A stretch of DNA of 13,526 nt from Patescibacteria group bacterium (GTDB taxonomy: Bacteria > Patescibacteriota > Gracilibacteria > BD1-5 > UBA2023), in the NCBI GenBank assembly GCA_030836665.1, contig JAUPLX010000007.1:1-13526 (forward strand), in the 5' to 3' direction. Shown one piece after another: positions 6,885-13,210 of this stretch; the stretch's first letter is position 1; each line of letters opens with the position of its first letter. The translations under genes were made by a program, and so were the position numbers. A model generated the notes under the pieces. That model searched no databases. It was not told the origin of the DNA and saw nothing but the letters and a program-made list of their open reading frames with translations.

Positions 6885-6962
6885 TTTGCGTGACGTTCGA
6901 GAAACCGGAGCGAAGCCGTACAAGGACGTACGGCGAGCGAGGCTCGCAAAACGGAACGCAAA
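6885..6962. other. Structured intergenic element between rpsA and tRNA-His
   Basis: An outer stem pairs TTTGCGT (6885-6891) with ACGCAAA (6956-6962). It is followed by facing GA/GA mismatches (6892-6893 with 6954-6955) and four more pairs (CGTT 6894-6897 with AACG 6950-6953). Inside are two hairpins: GCCGTAC (6915-6921) with GTACGGC (6928-6934), and GCGAGC (6933-6938) with GCTCGC (6942-6947), which compete for two bases. No reading frame here is credible. It could be a leader RNA of rpsA, a small RNA, or a palindromic intergenic repeat; the strand cannot be decided. Confidence 0.4.
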
Positions 6963-6986
6963 GGTCGAAGCTTTTTGAAAAACCAA

Positions 6987-7064
6987 TGGGGCGATCGAAG
7001 GGGTTCGAACCCTCGACCTCCGGATTCACAGTCCGGCGTTCTAACCAACTGAACTACGATCGCC
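6987..7064 (-). tRNA. tRNA-His (GUG anticodon)
   Basis: A complete cloverleaf on the minus strand. The acceptor stem is GCGATCG with CGATCGC, preceded by the extra G at -1 (base 7064) that is diagnostic of histidine tRNA and faces C73 (6990). The D-arm is GTTC-AGTTGGTTA-GAAC. The anticodon stem CCGGA/TCCGG holds the loop CTGTGAA with anticodon GUG (7027-7029). The T-loop is TTCGAAC. The 3' CCA is encoded (6989-6987). It charges histidine for CAC/CAU codons. Confidence 0.96.
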
Positions 7065-7116
7065 ACGAACGTCCGTCGTTTTACCGACGTCGAAAATTGC
7101 CTAAAAAGGCTGAGCA

Positions 7117-7143
7117 ATTATATGGAAACCGTGCTGAACGCAA
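7117..7143 (-). promoter_or_regulatory. Promoter of tRNA-His
   Basis: Minus strand TTGCGT (7143-7138), a 15-nt spacer and a consensus TATAAT (7122-7117), about 50 nt before the tRNA 5' end. The -35 is the same TTGCGY seen at several other promoters here; the spacer is one shorter. It may also transcribe rpsA. Confidence 0.6.
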
Positions 7144-7161
7144 ATCGGATTTCGGTCCTTT

Positions 7162-7554
7162 TTACGACTTTCGTCCCCGTCTTTTTTTCATTTCGCGCTC
7201 GAAATACGAAAGTACTTCCGACGGGACTCCCGTTCCCGCGTAAATGCCGGATTGCGGATCGATTTCGAAAAGGGGACTGCCTCCGGGAATCCTCTCGCAA
7301 AGGAACGACCCGTTTTCCAGTTTTTTCATACGGTAATATTCCGTCTTGGCGGCGGGTTTTTCCTTCGCGAACGGCAAAAGGATCCGGAGAACGCCCGCAA
7401 CGACTTCTTCGTGCTGCCGCTGGATGACGGAGTTCTCGGGAAAAACGAGAACGCTCCGGCGTTCGACGACGGCGTCGATCATTTCGTAGAATCCCGGGAT
7501 GTATCTTTTCTCGACGTTCGAAGAAGGGGCCCGGTAGGCGGATCACAATTGCAT
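7162..7554 (-). CDS. Uncharacterised 130-aa protein (one UGA-Gly)
   Basis: The frame runs from ATG 7554 to TAA 7162-7164 when UGA at 7543-7545, the fourth codon, is read as glycine (MQL-G-SAYRAPSSNVEKRY). Under the standard code only a 106-aa piece starting at 7482 would be called and 24 residues would be lost. The longer start is supported by a good promoter 20 nt upstream. The protein is soluble and charged: an N-terminal helix-rich half (MIDAVVERRSVLVFPENSVIQ, then QRQHEEVVAGVLRILLPF), a central KMEEY-like strand region, GIYAGTGVPSEVLSYFE, and a basic end KKRRGRKS. No signal peptide or membrane segment is visible. I do not recognise the family. It is transcribed divergently from recG. Confidence 0.7.
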
Positions 7555-7573
7555 ATTTGGGAAAGTTTTGATT

Positions 7574-7601
7574 AAAATAACCTACGGAACCGTTTTGTCA
7601 A
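7574..7601 (-). promoter_or_regulatory. Promoter of the 130-aa gene, divergent to recG
   Basis: Minus strand consensus -35 TTGACA (7601-7596), a 16-nt spacer and TATTTT (7579-7574). The predicted start of transcription is only about a dozen bases before the ATG at 7554, so the leader is very short. Confidence 0.65.
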
Positions 7602-7603
7602 TT

Positions 7604-7631
7604 TTGCATTCCCGCGGGTCCGGAATAGTCT
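7604..7631 (+). promoter_or_regulatory. Promoter of recG
   Basis: TTGCAT (7604-7609), a 16-nt spacer and TAGTCT (7626-7631), 19 nt before the recG ATG. Its -35 box is separated by two bases from that of the divergent promoter. Confidence 0.5.
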
Positions 7632-7650
7632 ATGGGGGAATTCGTTCGCC

Positions 7651-9615
7651 ATGCTCATCGACAAAGCCCTCCTCCATACCACCGATTCGCACGTGAAGCG
7701 TCTCGCGGAAGCCGGAATCCGGACCGTCGAAGACCTTCTCGGGCACTATCCGCGCGCCGTCGAAAACCGTTCCGACGTGCTTGACGCGTTCTCTTTCGTG
7801 AACCTCAAGGAAAAAAATTCCGTCGCCTGCGTTCTCGAAACCGTCACGAGCGAACGTACCCGAAGCGGCAAGACCCTTACCAAGGCGATACTGAAAGACC
7901 GCCACGGATTCCTTTCGGAGGCGGTATATTTCAGCCGCCCGTTCTTCCTTCAGAAGCTTCGTCCGGGCGACGACGTCGTATTGTTCGGAAAACCGAAATA
8001 CGAATACGGGAGGCTTTCTTTCCCTTCGCCGGAAATCGCCGCGGCTACCGCATCCGGGCCGTCGGTCGTTCCGGTATATTCCGACGCGAACTACGTTCCC
8101 GGGGCGTGGTTCCGGGAAAAAATGAAATACGTCCGGCCGTACCTTTCCCAAGTGGCGGATCTCCTTCCCCAAGAAATCCGCAAACGCCGGGGTTTCCGGT
8201 CGAAAGCGGACAATATCGCCGCCATCCATTTTCCGGAGACGGTCGCCGATTTCGAACGTGCCCGAAGCGAACTCGCTTACGAGGAGCTCTTCGCCATCCA
8301 GTTCGCGGGAATTTCCCGAAAGATGGATCTCCGCAAGGCCTCCGAAGGCAAGGCGAAGGCTATCGCCCTGAATGCCGAACGGGTGAAGGACATTCTTGCC
8401 AAACTCCCTTTCGAGATGACGGGAAAGCAGAAGATTTCCCTTTTCCAAGCGCTCAAAGATATGGAAAAACCCCATTCGATGACGCGCCTGCTCCAGGGCG
8501 ACGTCGGAACGGGGAAGACTGCCGTCGCCTTCGTCGCCGCCATCCACGCCGTCTTCGAAGCGGGAATCCAAGTGGCGCTCATGGCTCCCACCGAAATTCT
8601 CGCCAAGCAGCACTTCGCGAGTTTCGAAAGGACCTTCGGTTCTTTCGGTCTTCGGACCGATCTGCTCGTCGGAAGCATGACGAAGAAACAGAAGGAAGAA
8701 ACCAAGGCCCGTCTCAGGACCCGCGAGACGGATATCGTCATCGGCACGCACGCGCTCATCGAAGACGACGTCCGTTTTTCCAATCTCGGACTCGTCGTGG
8801 TGGACGAACAGCACCGGTTCGGAGTCGAACAGCGGAGCGCTTTGGAAAAATATTTCTCCGTCGGCGGAGGCATTTATCCGCATTCGCTCAACATGACGGC
8901 GACGCCCATTCCGCGCACCCTCGCGTTGACGCTCTACGGCGACCAAGACCTTTCGGTCATCGACGAATACCCCGCCGGACGCAAGCCCATCGTCACCGCG
9001 GTCGTAAAGGAACACCAGCGCGAACAGGCGTACCGCGCCGTCGATGCCGAACTCGCCGCCGGAAGGCAAGTGTATTGGATATCCCCGCTCGTGGAAGAAT
9101 CCGAAACCCTTGACGTGGCGAACGCGGTGAATACCGCCGAAACCCTCCGGGCGGTATTCCCGGATTTCGAAGTGGGTCTCGTGCACGGCAAGATGAAGGC
9201 GAAGGAAAAGGAAGAAGCCATGCGGACCTTCTACGACCGCGAGGTCAAGGTGCTTTCGAGCACGTCGGTCGTGGAAGTGGGGGTCGACAATCCGAACGCC
9301 ACCGTCATCGCCATCGAGGCCGCCGAGCGCTTCGGCCTTTCGCAATTGCACCAGTTCCGCGGACGCGTCGGGCGTGGCGAATGCCAATCGTATTGCTACC
9401 TCTTCACGACTAAAGACTATACCGGCGAACGCCTTCGGGCCATGGAACGGACGAACGACGGTTTCGAACTCTCGGAAATCGACCTCGAACTCCGCGGGCC
9501 CGGGGAAGTGTACGGGGTGCGGCAGAGCGGACTTCCGGATTTGAAAATCGCGGATTTGCGGGATTTGTCCCTCGTTTCTCAAATCCGCGAAGATATTGAG
9601 GCGACGCTTTCATAA
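7651..9615 (+). CDS. recG: ATP-dependent DNA helicase RecG
   Basis: A 654-aa protein of normal length for RecG (about 690 in Escherichia coli). RecG is a monomeric double-strand translocase that regresses stalled forks and processes branched DNA. An N-terminal wedge/OB region (with YPRAVENRSDV at about 35-45) precedes a superfamily 2 motor. The Walker A is GDVGTGKT (283-290), motif Ia APTEILAKQH, the DEQH box begins at Asp385, motif III is TATPIPRT, and motif VI is QFRGRVGRG; the characteristic RecG end LRGPGEVYGVRQSGLPDLKIA follows. The start ATG 7651 is close to the promoter, with no Shine-Dalgarno sequence. No UGA is used. The gene stands alone on the plus strand, with an unrelated gene divergent upstream and a pilin gene with its own promoter downstream. 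Confidence 0.97.
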   Translation: MLIDKALLHTTDSHVKRLAEAGIRTVEDLLGHYPRAVENRSDVLDAFSFVNLKEKNSVACVLETVTSERTRSGKTLTKAILKDRHGFLSEAVYFSRPFFLQKLRPGDDVVLFGKPKYEYGRLSFPSPEIAAATASGPSVVPVYSDANYVPGAWFREKMKYVRPYLSQVADLLPQEIRKRRGFRSKADNIAAIHFPETVADFERARSELAYEELFAIQFAGISRKMDLRKASEGKAKAIALNAERVKDILAKLPFEMTGKQKISLFQALKDMEKPHSMTRLLQGDVGTGKTAVAFVAAIHAVFEAGIQVALMAPTEILAKQHFASFERTFGSFGLRTDLLVGSMTKKQKEETKARLRTRETDIVIGTHALIEDDVRFSNLGLVVVDEQHRFGVEQRSALEKYFSVGGGIYPHSLNMTATPIPRTLALTLYGDQDLSVIDEYPAGRKPIVTAVVKEHQREQAYRAVDAELAAGRQVYWISPLVEESETLDVANAVNTAETLRAVFPDFEVGLVHGKMKAKEKEEAMRTFYDREVKVLSSTSVVEVGVDNPNATVIAIEAAERFGLSQLHQFRGRVGRGECQSYCYLFTTKDYTGERLRAMERTNDGFELSEIDLELRGPGEVYGVRQSGLPDLKIADLRDLSLVSQIREDIEATLS

Positions 9616-9704
9616 TTTTTGACAAAATCGTGAAAATGCCCGATGATTATTCGGTCGAAAACTGATTTGTACGATATATTTCCAATTAGTCTCCCCCTTT
9701 GCTC

Positions 9705-9733
9705 TTGGAGAGCGTGGGAATGATGCGTATAAT
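9705..9733 (+). promoter_or_regulatory. Promoter of the pilin-like gene
   Basis: TTGGAG (9705-9710), a 17-nt spacer and a consensus TATAAT (9728-9733), followed by a pyrimidine-rich leader (9742-9765) up to the ATG at 9766. It is the strongest -10 upstream of a single gene in the window, fitting an abundant structural protein. Confidence 0.7.
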
Positions 9734-9765
9734 CCCGACGTTTTACCCCTTTTTTCCTCTTTCCT

Positions 9766-10401
9766 ATGGTCGTCACGAAAAACGCCAAAGGTTTTACGCT
9801 CGTCGAACTCATGATCGTCGTCGCGATCATCGGAGTACTCGCCGTTACCCTTCTTCCGGTTCTTAACGGTGCGCAGGAACGCGCTCGTGACGGAGGCCGC
9901 GTAGCTTCCCTCAACAATATCGCTACCGCTCTCGCCACCTTCAACTCCGACCAGGGCCAGTTCCCGAAATCCACGGCTACCCTCGCTGCCGACGATACCG
10001 GAACCCTCAAATGCTTGAGCAACTCCAGCGGAGCCACCGCTACCGACCTCGCCCTCCTCCTGAAGGGCGGAGCCGCTCCGCTCGATCCCCAGCGCCAGAA
10101 CAAGGCCGGACAGTGCGACGCTCCGGGCTCCTACTTCTACGTTCCCGTAGCCAAGGGAGGTATCGACCGCGCGTCGTTCGTCCTCATGGCCGACGTCGAA
10201 ACCGCGAAGAAGGCGAATTACAGCGCTTGTACCGCCGCCAATACCTTCAAGAACACCGCCGTTGACGGTTTGGGAACCGACACCACCGACGGTGACGCTT
10301 ACGAAGACTGGATCAGTGCCGCTAACGGCGTTATCGCCGCCATGTCCGCTGAACCTTTCCCGGCGAACAACAAATGTTCCGTCTACATCGTCGTCAACTA
10401 A
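9766..10401 (+). CDS. Type IV pilin-like protein (prepilin)
   Basis: A 211-aa protein with a short basic leader MVVTKNAKG and cleavage expected after Gly9, before FTLVELMIVVAIIGVLA. The mature protein has the conserved Glu at position 5 (Glu14 of the precursor), used in pilus assembly. The hydrophobic helix continues to about residue 35. The globular domain has four cysteines (in LKCL, GQCD, SACT, NKCS) that can form two disulfides, and long Ala/Thr/Gly-rich stretches. It would be processed by a prepilin peptidase and polymerised into pili or a pseudopilus, which in Patescibacteria are thought to serve host attachment and DNA uptake. It is monocistronic, with its own promoter and terminator. 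Codon choice is strongly biased, suggesting high expression; no UGA is used. Major pilin versus pseudopilin cannot be decided. Confidence 0.92.
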   Translation: MVVTKNAKGFTLVELMIVVAIIGVLAVTLLPVLNGAQERARDGGRVASLNNIATALATFNSDQGQFPKSTATLAADDTGTLKCLSNSSGATATDLALLLKGGAAPLDPQRQNKAGQCDAPGSYFYVPVAKGGIDRASFVLMADVETAKKANYSACTAANTFKNTAVDGLGTDTTDGDAYEDWISAANGVIAAMSAEPFPANNKCSVYIVVN

Positions 10402-10419
10402 TTCTCCCGCGAGTTCTCC

Positions 10420-10451
10420 AAATCCCCGAAGGTTTTCTTCGGGGATTTTTT
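10420..10451 (+). terminator. Rho-independent terminator of the pilin-like gene
   Basis: The 12-bp stem AAATCCCCGAAG (10420-10431) pairs with CTTCGGGGATTT (10437-10448) around GTTTT, followed by further T to 10451. It lies 18 nt after the stop and directly abuts the ruvA promoter. Confidence 0.92.
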
Positions 10452-10477
10452 GTTCCCCGGGCGCTTCCGGGTATACT
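10450..10477 (+). promoter_or_regulatory. Promoter of ruvA and downstream genes
   Basis: TTGTTC (10450-10455), a 16-nt spacer and TATACT (10472-10477). The -35 shares its first two T with the pilin terminator's T-run. The start of ruvA lies about 45 nt downstream. Confidence 0.55.
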
Positions 10478-10522
10478 CGGATTCGTTTTTCCGGGCATCC
10501 GCCCACGCAACCCCATTTTCCC

Positions 10523-11134
10523 ATGTATTCTTTCGTCCGCGGTACCGTCCTCGCCTTCGACGATGGCAAAATATCCCTTCTCGTCGAAAACACCGGATTG
10601 GGTCTCGAACTCCAGCCGACCCCGCTCCTCTTTGCTTCCTCGAGTCTCGGGGAAGTGGTCGAGGCCCATCTCTACCACCACGTCACCGACGTCTCCGAGG
10701 CGCTCTTCGCTTTCGCGAACGCTGAAGAGAAGCGTTTCTTTCGGAAATTGCTCAAAGTCGACGGCGTCGGGGGAAAGACCGCGCTTTCCATGCTCGGCCT
10801 CGGACTCTCTCCCCTCATCCGCGCCATAGAAACCGGCGATGAGAAAATGATCGCCACCGTTCCGGGAATTGGAAAAAAAACCGCCCTCAAGGTCATCGTC
10901 GAACTCAAGAGCGAAGTCTCCGGAAGCGATATCATCGCCTCCGATACCGAATCAAAATCCGAAAAACGGACGAAGAAATCCCCCTCCGATGTCGATAAGG
11001 AAGCCATTTTGCTTTCCCTTACCTCCATGGGGTACGACCGTCGCGCCGTCGAAGCGGCGATCGACGCCGTCGCGCCCGAAGGGCTTTCGGTGGGTGAACG
11101 TACGGTATTGACGCTGAAAGCGTTGTCGAAGTAA
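10523..11134 (+). CDS. ruvA: Holliday junction branch migration protein RuvA
   Basis: A 203-aa protein, the usual RuvA length. RuvA tetramers bind the four-way junction and guide the RuvB motor during recombination repair. The N-terminal OB domain starts MYSFVRGTVLAFDDGKISLL with VENTGLGLEL. The two helix-hairpin-helix motifs are KVDGVGGKTALSML and VPGIGKKTALKVIVELK, both conserved for backbone binding. The C-terminal RuvB-contact domain contains EAILLSLTSMGYDRRAVEAA, after a charged flexible linker (SKSEKRTKK). The frame is open back to 10262, but the start at 10523 matches the family N-terminus and follows the promoter at 10450-10477. No UGA is used. The pyruvyl transferase gene begins 9 nt after the stop, so the two are probably cotranscribed. 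Confidence 0.96.
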   Translation: MYSFVRGTVLAFDDGKISLLVENTGLGLELQPTPLLFASSSLGEVVEAHLYHHVTDVSEALFAFANAEEKRFFRKLLKVDGVGGKTALSMLGLGLSPLIRAIETGDEKMIATVPGIGKKTALKVIVELKSEVSGSDIIASDTESKSEKRTKKSPSDVDKEAILLSLTSMGYDRRAVEAAIDAVAPEGLSVGERTVLTLKALSK

Positions 11135-11143
11135 CCCCCCGCC

Positions 11144-12280
11144 ATGTCTTCCTTTCGCCGAATTGCCCTTTTCGCCGCCGCCTGAGCCTACAATCTCGGG
11201 GACGAGGTCATCGTGCTTTCCGAAGTCGGATACCTCCGCGAACGGTACCCCGATTGCCGGGTGGCGGTTTTTACCTACGATTCGAAAAGCACGCTCCTGC
11301 CGGAATCCTGGAACGTCGGGTATTTTTCCTACTTTCCGAACGGTTTCCGACGGCGACCTTTCGCGAACGTCGGGTATTTCTTCCGAACCGTTTGGGAAAT
11401 ATTCCGCTCCGATCTCGTCGTTATCGGCGGTGGGGGGATATTGTACGACAATGAGGCGGGACAATCCTTCGCCAAACAGGCGTTCGAATGGAAATTACGC
11501 ACCGCCATCGCCGGAATATTCCGAAAGAAGACGCTTTTTTGGGGAATCGGCGTCGACGTCCGCCCCGAAAACGCGCGAAAGCTTCGCTGAATTTTCACAT
11601 GGCCTCGAACGATCGTCACCGTCCGTGATTCCAAGAGTGCCGAAATCCTCGGTTCCATCGGAATTTCGGCCCGCGTCGTTCCGGATCCGGCATTTCTCGT
11701 AGAATCCGTCCGTAATGGGGAAGCACCGAAACGCGAAGGGAAAACCGTGGGGATTTCGGTTCGCAAGGGGTACCTCCGAGAGGAAACGGATTCCCTTCGG
11801 TCCATTGCCCGCATCGTCCGCGAACGCGGATTTTCCCCTCTTTTCCTGAACCACTCGTTCCATCCCGGAAACCCGGAAACCGACGATCGCGAATTCGTCG
11901 CGCGCTTGGCGGAAGAAGAGGGGATGGCTTCCACGGATTCGCTATCCGCTTCCTTGGACGCGTATCGAAGCCTCGATGCCGTTATCGCGATGCGCTTGCA
12001 CGCGGGAGTCCTCTCGTTCGTAAACGGGATACCGTTCTTTCTCCTCTCCTATTCCAAAAAGACCGACGCTTTCGCCGAGCGCGTCGGTTCGCCTTGGATA
12101 TTGGCGGCGTCCGAGTTCGACGAAACCGCTTTCTCCGAAGCGTTCGACCGGTTCATTACGGAATACGGGGAGTCGCGGGTTCCGTTTTTTGCGCTCAAGG
12201 AGAAATATGGTAGAATCAGAGAAGAGACGCGTAATTCTTTTGATGATACGTTTTATGGATTGGAAAGCGCTGAAAAATAA
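11144..12280 (+). CDS. Polysaccharide pyruvyl transferase, CsaB-like (two UGA-Gly)
   Basis: Reading UGA at 11183-11185 and 11588-11590 as glycine gives one 378-aa protein, the length of CsaB; otherwise only fragments appear. The family transfers pyruvate from phosphoenolpyruvate to a sugar of a cell-wall polymer; in Gram-positive bacteria this makes the ligand that holds SLH-domain S-layer proteins. The first UGA is residue 14 in AAA-G-AYNLGDEV, matching the conserved G-x-x-N-x-GDE near the N-terminus of the family. Other hallmarks are VVIGGGGILYD, FWGIGVD, TVRDSKSAEIL, PDPAF, GISVRKGYL and VIAMRLHAGVLSFVNGIPFFLLSYSKK. The start lies 9 nt after ruvA. The 3' end overlaps the next gene's promoter and start. 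The sugar substrate is unknown. Confidence 0.88.
12189..12216 (+). promoter_or_regulatory. Promoter inside the csaB-like 3' end
   Basis: TTGCGC (12189-12194), a 16-nt spacer and TAGAAT (12211-12216). It matches the TTGCGY/16/TAnnnT pattern of other promoters in the window and would start transcription near 12223, ahead of the thioredoxin-fold gene. Confidence 0.55.
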
Positions 12281-12902
12281 AGCCGTTTCATTCGGAAACA
12301 AGGCGGTGGATGCCGGAGCTTCCGTAATGGAAAAGGCTTCCGCGCGGACGTACGACGGACTTCGAAAAACCTCCGCATCGCTGAAAAACGGTTCGGAACT
12401 CGACGTTGCCAAGTCCATTCCGCTCTTGGTGGTCATCGTCATCGGAAAGGACGATGCCGCCTCGAAAACGGTATTGGGACGGGTTCCGATGATCTACGGG
12501 GCCTGTATGGGCCTCGCTACGCCGAAGTTCATCCTCTCTGACGAAGTTCCCGAACTCGTCGCGGCGCTTGCCGTTTCCGAAGTTCCGACCGTCCTCATTT
12601 ACCGTAAGGGCGAACTGGAAAAGCGTTTCGACGGCCTTGCCGCTCTTGATTTTTTGAAAGATATTAATCTCTCCAAGCCGAAGGCCGAGGCCGCACCGGT
12701 TCCCGAAGGGATGACCGACGTTCTCGCCCAAGCGGTCGCGCCGCAGGCTCCCATCGCGCCGATAGCTCCAGCGGTCCCCGTTGCCGCTCCGTCGACAGTC
12801 CCCGTTGCCGCCGTAGCGGAGGCGGTCCAAATGGACGTTCCCCCGGCTCCCGCCCCGGTCGTATCTTCGGCTGCTCCGGAAGCGCCAACCTCCGTTTCCT
12901 AA
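12255..12902 (+). CDS. Thioredoxin-fold protein lacking CxxC, with Ala/Pro-rich tail
   Basis: A 215-aa protein when started at ATG 12255 (MDWKALKNKAVSFGNKAVDAG). In-frame ATGs at 12189, 12207 and 12243 exist; the first two lie in the promoter, so 12255 or 12243 is likelier. After an amphipathic N-terminal helix, residues about 50-135 follow a thioredoxin-like order: a hydrophobic strand (LLVVIVIGKDD), a helix, then ELVAALAVSEVPTVLIYRKGELEKRFDG, with the cis-proline in VPTVLIYRKGE and the final strand and helix. The CxxC motif is absent, so it is not a thiol oxidoreductase. The last 65 or so residues are low-complexity Ala/Pro/Val. No signal peptide is seen. A binding or scaffold role is inferred. 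It overlaps the previous gene by 26 nt and is followed 12 nt later by a membrane protein. Confidence 0.75.
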   Translation: MDWKALKNKAVSFGNKAVDAGASVMEKASARTYDGLRKTSASLKNGSELDVAKSIPLLVVIVIGKDDAASKTVLGRVPMIYGACMGLATPKFILSDEVPELVAALAVSEVPTVLIYRKGELEKRFDGLAALDFLKDINLSKPKAEAAPVPEGMTDVLAQAVAPQAPIAPIAPAVPVAAPSTVPVAAVAEAVQMDVPPAPAPVVSSAAPEAPTSVS

Positions 12903-12914
12903 ACCAATCGTCCC

Positions 12915-13154
12915 ATGTTGATCAGCAACGTCGACGTTCTCGTCTATCTCGGAATATTTTTCACCCTCGTAGTGGGAACCCTCCTCTCGATCGTGCTTTG
13001 GCGCGTTTTAAAGATTCTCGGATACGCCCAGGCCATTCTCGCCTATGCGGACCATGTCCGTCAGACTCTCGCCCATTGGGAGACCATCCCGTTCAAGTTC
13101 TTGGACCACATATTCGATCTCGCGATAGGTTCGGGAAAGAAGAAGAAAAAGTAA
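12915..13154 (+). CDS. Small single-pass membrane protein
   Basis: A 79-aa protein (MLISNVDVLVYLG...) with one clear membrane helix at about residues 8-31 (VLVYLGIFFTLVVGTLLSIV) and a cytoplasmic-looking tail ending in GSGKKKKK. The tail contains a possible amphipathic helix (YAQAILAYADHVRQTLAHWE). No family is recognised. The start is 12 nt after the thioredoxin-fold gene's stop, and a strong terminator follows the stop, so the two form one transcript and may work together at the membrane. There is no Shine-Dalgarno sequence; the leader is AACCAATCGTCCC. Confidence 0.75.
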   Translation: MLISNVDVLVYLGIFFTLVVGTLLSIVLWRVLKILGYAQAILAYADHVRQTLAHWETIPFKFLDHIFDLAIGSGKKKKK

Positions 13155-13161
13155 CCGCACC

Positions 13162-13193
13162 AAAAAACCGGCCGATGACGGCCGGTTTTTTTT
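13162..13193. terminator. Bidirectional rho-independent terminator
   Basis: A perfect 13-bp stem pairs 13162-13174 (AAAAAACCGGCCG) with 13179-13191 around the loop ATGA, with eight T in all on the plus strand. It ends the plus-strand transcript 8 nt after the membrane protein gene and, by its A-tract, also the convergent thioredoxin reductase gene. Confidence 0.93.
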
Positions 13194-13210
13194 ATCGTTT
13201 TTCGCTCCGG

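Noticed and set aside
6848..7243. Open frames on both strands across 6848-7243
   Set aside because: They run through the tRNA-His gene and the structured element and show no protein-like pattern.
7630..9582. 650-residue open frame on the minus strand opposite recG
   Set aside because: It is antisense to a clear RecG with all helicase motifs; its composition (Arg, Phe, Glu, Gly rich) is that of an out-of-phase shadow created by codon bias in GC-rich DNA.
10262..10522. Long N-terminal extension of ruvA from an ATG at 10262
   Set aside because: It overlaps the pilin gene, its terminator and the ruvA promoter; MYSFVRG at 10523 is the family start.
9610..10593. 327-residue minus-strand open frame over the pilin gene
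   Set aside because: It spans the pilin promoter and terminator and is Gly/Val/Glu-rich without pattern; the pilin on the other strand is certain.
1310..11590. In-frame UGAs as ordinary stops, frameshifts or pseudogenes, or as tryptophan
   Set aside because: Frames continue without shift in six genes, no real gene ends in TGA, aligned positions are glycine, and UGG is used for tryptophan in the same genes.
12197..12209. AAGGAG followed by ATG at 12207 as a Shine-Dalgarno start for the thioredoxin-fold gene
   Set aside because: It lies inside the csaB-like frame and between the boxes of a promoter matching the local pattern; no other gene here uses such a site, and the family-like N-terminus begins at 12255.
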